Below are positions 63,672 through 64,000 of a stretch of 64,000 nucleotides of DNA, one piece after another. Position 1 is the stretch's first letter; the number at the start of each line of letters is the position of its first letter. The notes beneath the pieces were generated by a model that was not told the origin of the DNA, ran no database searches, and saw nothing but the letters and a program-made list of their open reading frames with translations. The DNA comes from Thioalkalivibrio sp. ALE31 (GTDB lineage: Bacteria > Pseudomonadota > Gammaproteobacteria > Ectothiorhodospirales > Ectothiorhodospiraceae): NCBI RefSeq assembly GCF_000377405.1, contig NZ_KB905020.1, forward strand, positions 372,001 through 436,000, written 5' to 3'. A program made the translations under genes and the position numbers.

Positions 63672-64000
63672 TTTACCGTCGGGGATCACTTCTTCGACCG
63701 GTTCGTCGCTCGCCAGCAGGTCATGGATCTGCTCCTGCCAGCCTTCCGGCAACTGGGCGATCAGCCAGTCCACCACGCGTTCGAACTCGGGGATCAGGCG
63801 GCTGTTCTCCCACCAGGGTTCGTCCGGCATCAGCGTCAACGAGGCCAGGAAGACGAGGACCGCCACCAGCAGCACCCCGCGCAGCAGGCCAAAGATCACG
63901 CCCAGCGAGCGGTCGGTACCGGTCAGGCCGCTTCCCTTGACCAGCCGATTCGCCAGCACACCGAGGATGCCGCCCACGATCAGGACGGCAATAAAGATCA
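63654..64000 (-). CDS. cvpA: CvpA family protein (5' end beyond the window)
   Basis: The visible C-terminal two-thirds have membrane segments (IFIAVLIVGGILGVLANRL and LGVIFGLLRGVLLVAVLVFL) and the CvpA motif GSGLTGTDRSLG. The C-terminus VEEVIPDGKQGNTE is unusual: its last residues and TAA stop at 63654-63656 are encoded by the end of the repeat element. CvpA is linked to colicin V export and envelope homeostasis and normally precedes purF. The start lies past base 64000. Confidence 0.9.
   Translation of the reverse strand, partial: IFIAVLIVGGILGVLANRLVKGSGLTGTDRSLGVIFGLLRGVLLVAVLVFLASLTLMPDEPWWENSRLIPEFERVVDWLIAQLPEGWQEQIHDLLASDEPVEEVIPDGKQGNTE

Overview
The window looks like the chromosome of a GC-rich gammaproteobacterium, most plausibly a halo/alkaliphilic sulfur oxidiser of the Ectothiorhodospiraceae (Thioalkalivibrio-like). 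The clues are a Tat-exported high-potential iron-sulfur protein, hopanoid-type squalene genes (hpnC, hpnD, hpnE), gammaproteobacterial gene orders (gmk-rpoZ-spoT; rplU-rpmA; mtaD-ubiG-mupP) and several c-di-GMP proteins. The genus is inferred, not proven. No plasmid, prophage, CRISPR or transposase gene was found. The genes are mostly housekeeping, and the unusual content is mainly in repeats.

Layout. 0-13 kb: a TetR regulator with its operator, a large PAS-GGDEF-EAL protein, HiPIP, an outer-membrane barrel, a type II P-type ATPase, a GAF-GGDEF-EAL protein, a cytochrome c lipoprotein paired with a helical repeat protein, and an interleaved inverted repeat. 13-20 kb: O-methyltransferase and Cu/Zn-type efflux permease, spoT-rpoZ-gmk, tRNA-Pro, ispB, rplU-rpmA. 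20-34 kb: mtaD-ubiG-mupP, hpnC, a DUF2283/DUF4258 pair (the latter frameshifted), hemN with an FNR-like box, hpnD-hpnE-SDR, ygiQ, a globin, a CDGSH/glutamate-synthase fusion and pdxH. 34-36 kb: two tRNA-Ser genes and a tRNA-Val set in unusual tRNA-derived repeats. 36-51 kb: SulP transporter, Bax-inhibitor-1 protein, hydroxyacid dehydrogenase-slyX-rsmJ, a Rieske-like protein without cluster ligands, cyaY, serS with a double thioredoxin, glcD, a tandem GAF-GGDEF pair and gltA. 51-64 kb: a compact Mla-type lipid-transport operon continuing into gpx and tadA, a moxR-DUF58-transglutaminase operon, iscR, an L,D-transpeptidase, purF and cvpA.

The most interesting signals are non-coding. (1) A family of ~290-300 bp elements with 32-bp terminal inverted repeats has three full copies and one copy reduced to its two ends. 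Differences between copies are mirrored in the partner arm of each stem, and two copies supply the stop codon of the gene they abut. (2) A four-hairpin module of about 70 nt is attached at the T-arm sequence GGTTCGA/ATCCC of tRNA-Ser. It is embedded in ~185-bp tandem repeats that each end with the tRNA 3' end, and in a 229-bp duplication carrying a tRNA-Ser pseudogene. Protein-level oddities include a PetA paralogue without [2Fe-2S] ligands, an SDR with Phe in place of the catalytic Tyr, a SulP transporter with an inserted coiled coil, and a diguanylate-cyclase paralogue with a broken GGDEF motif.
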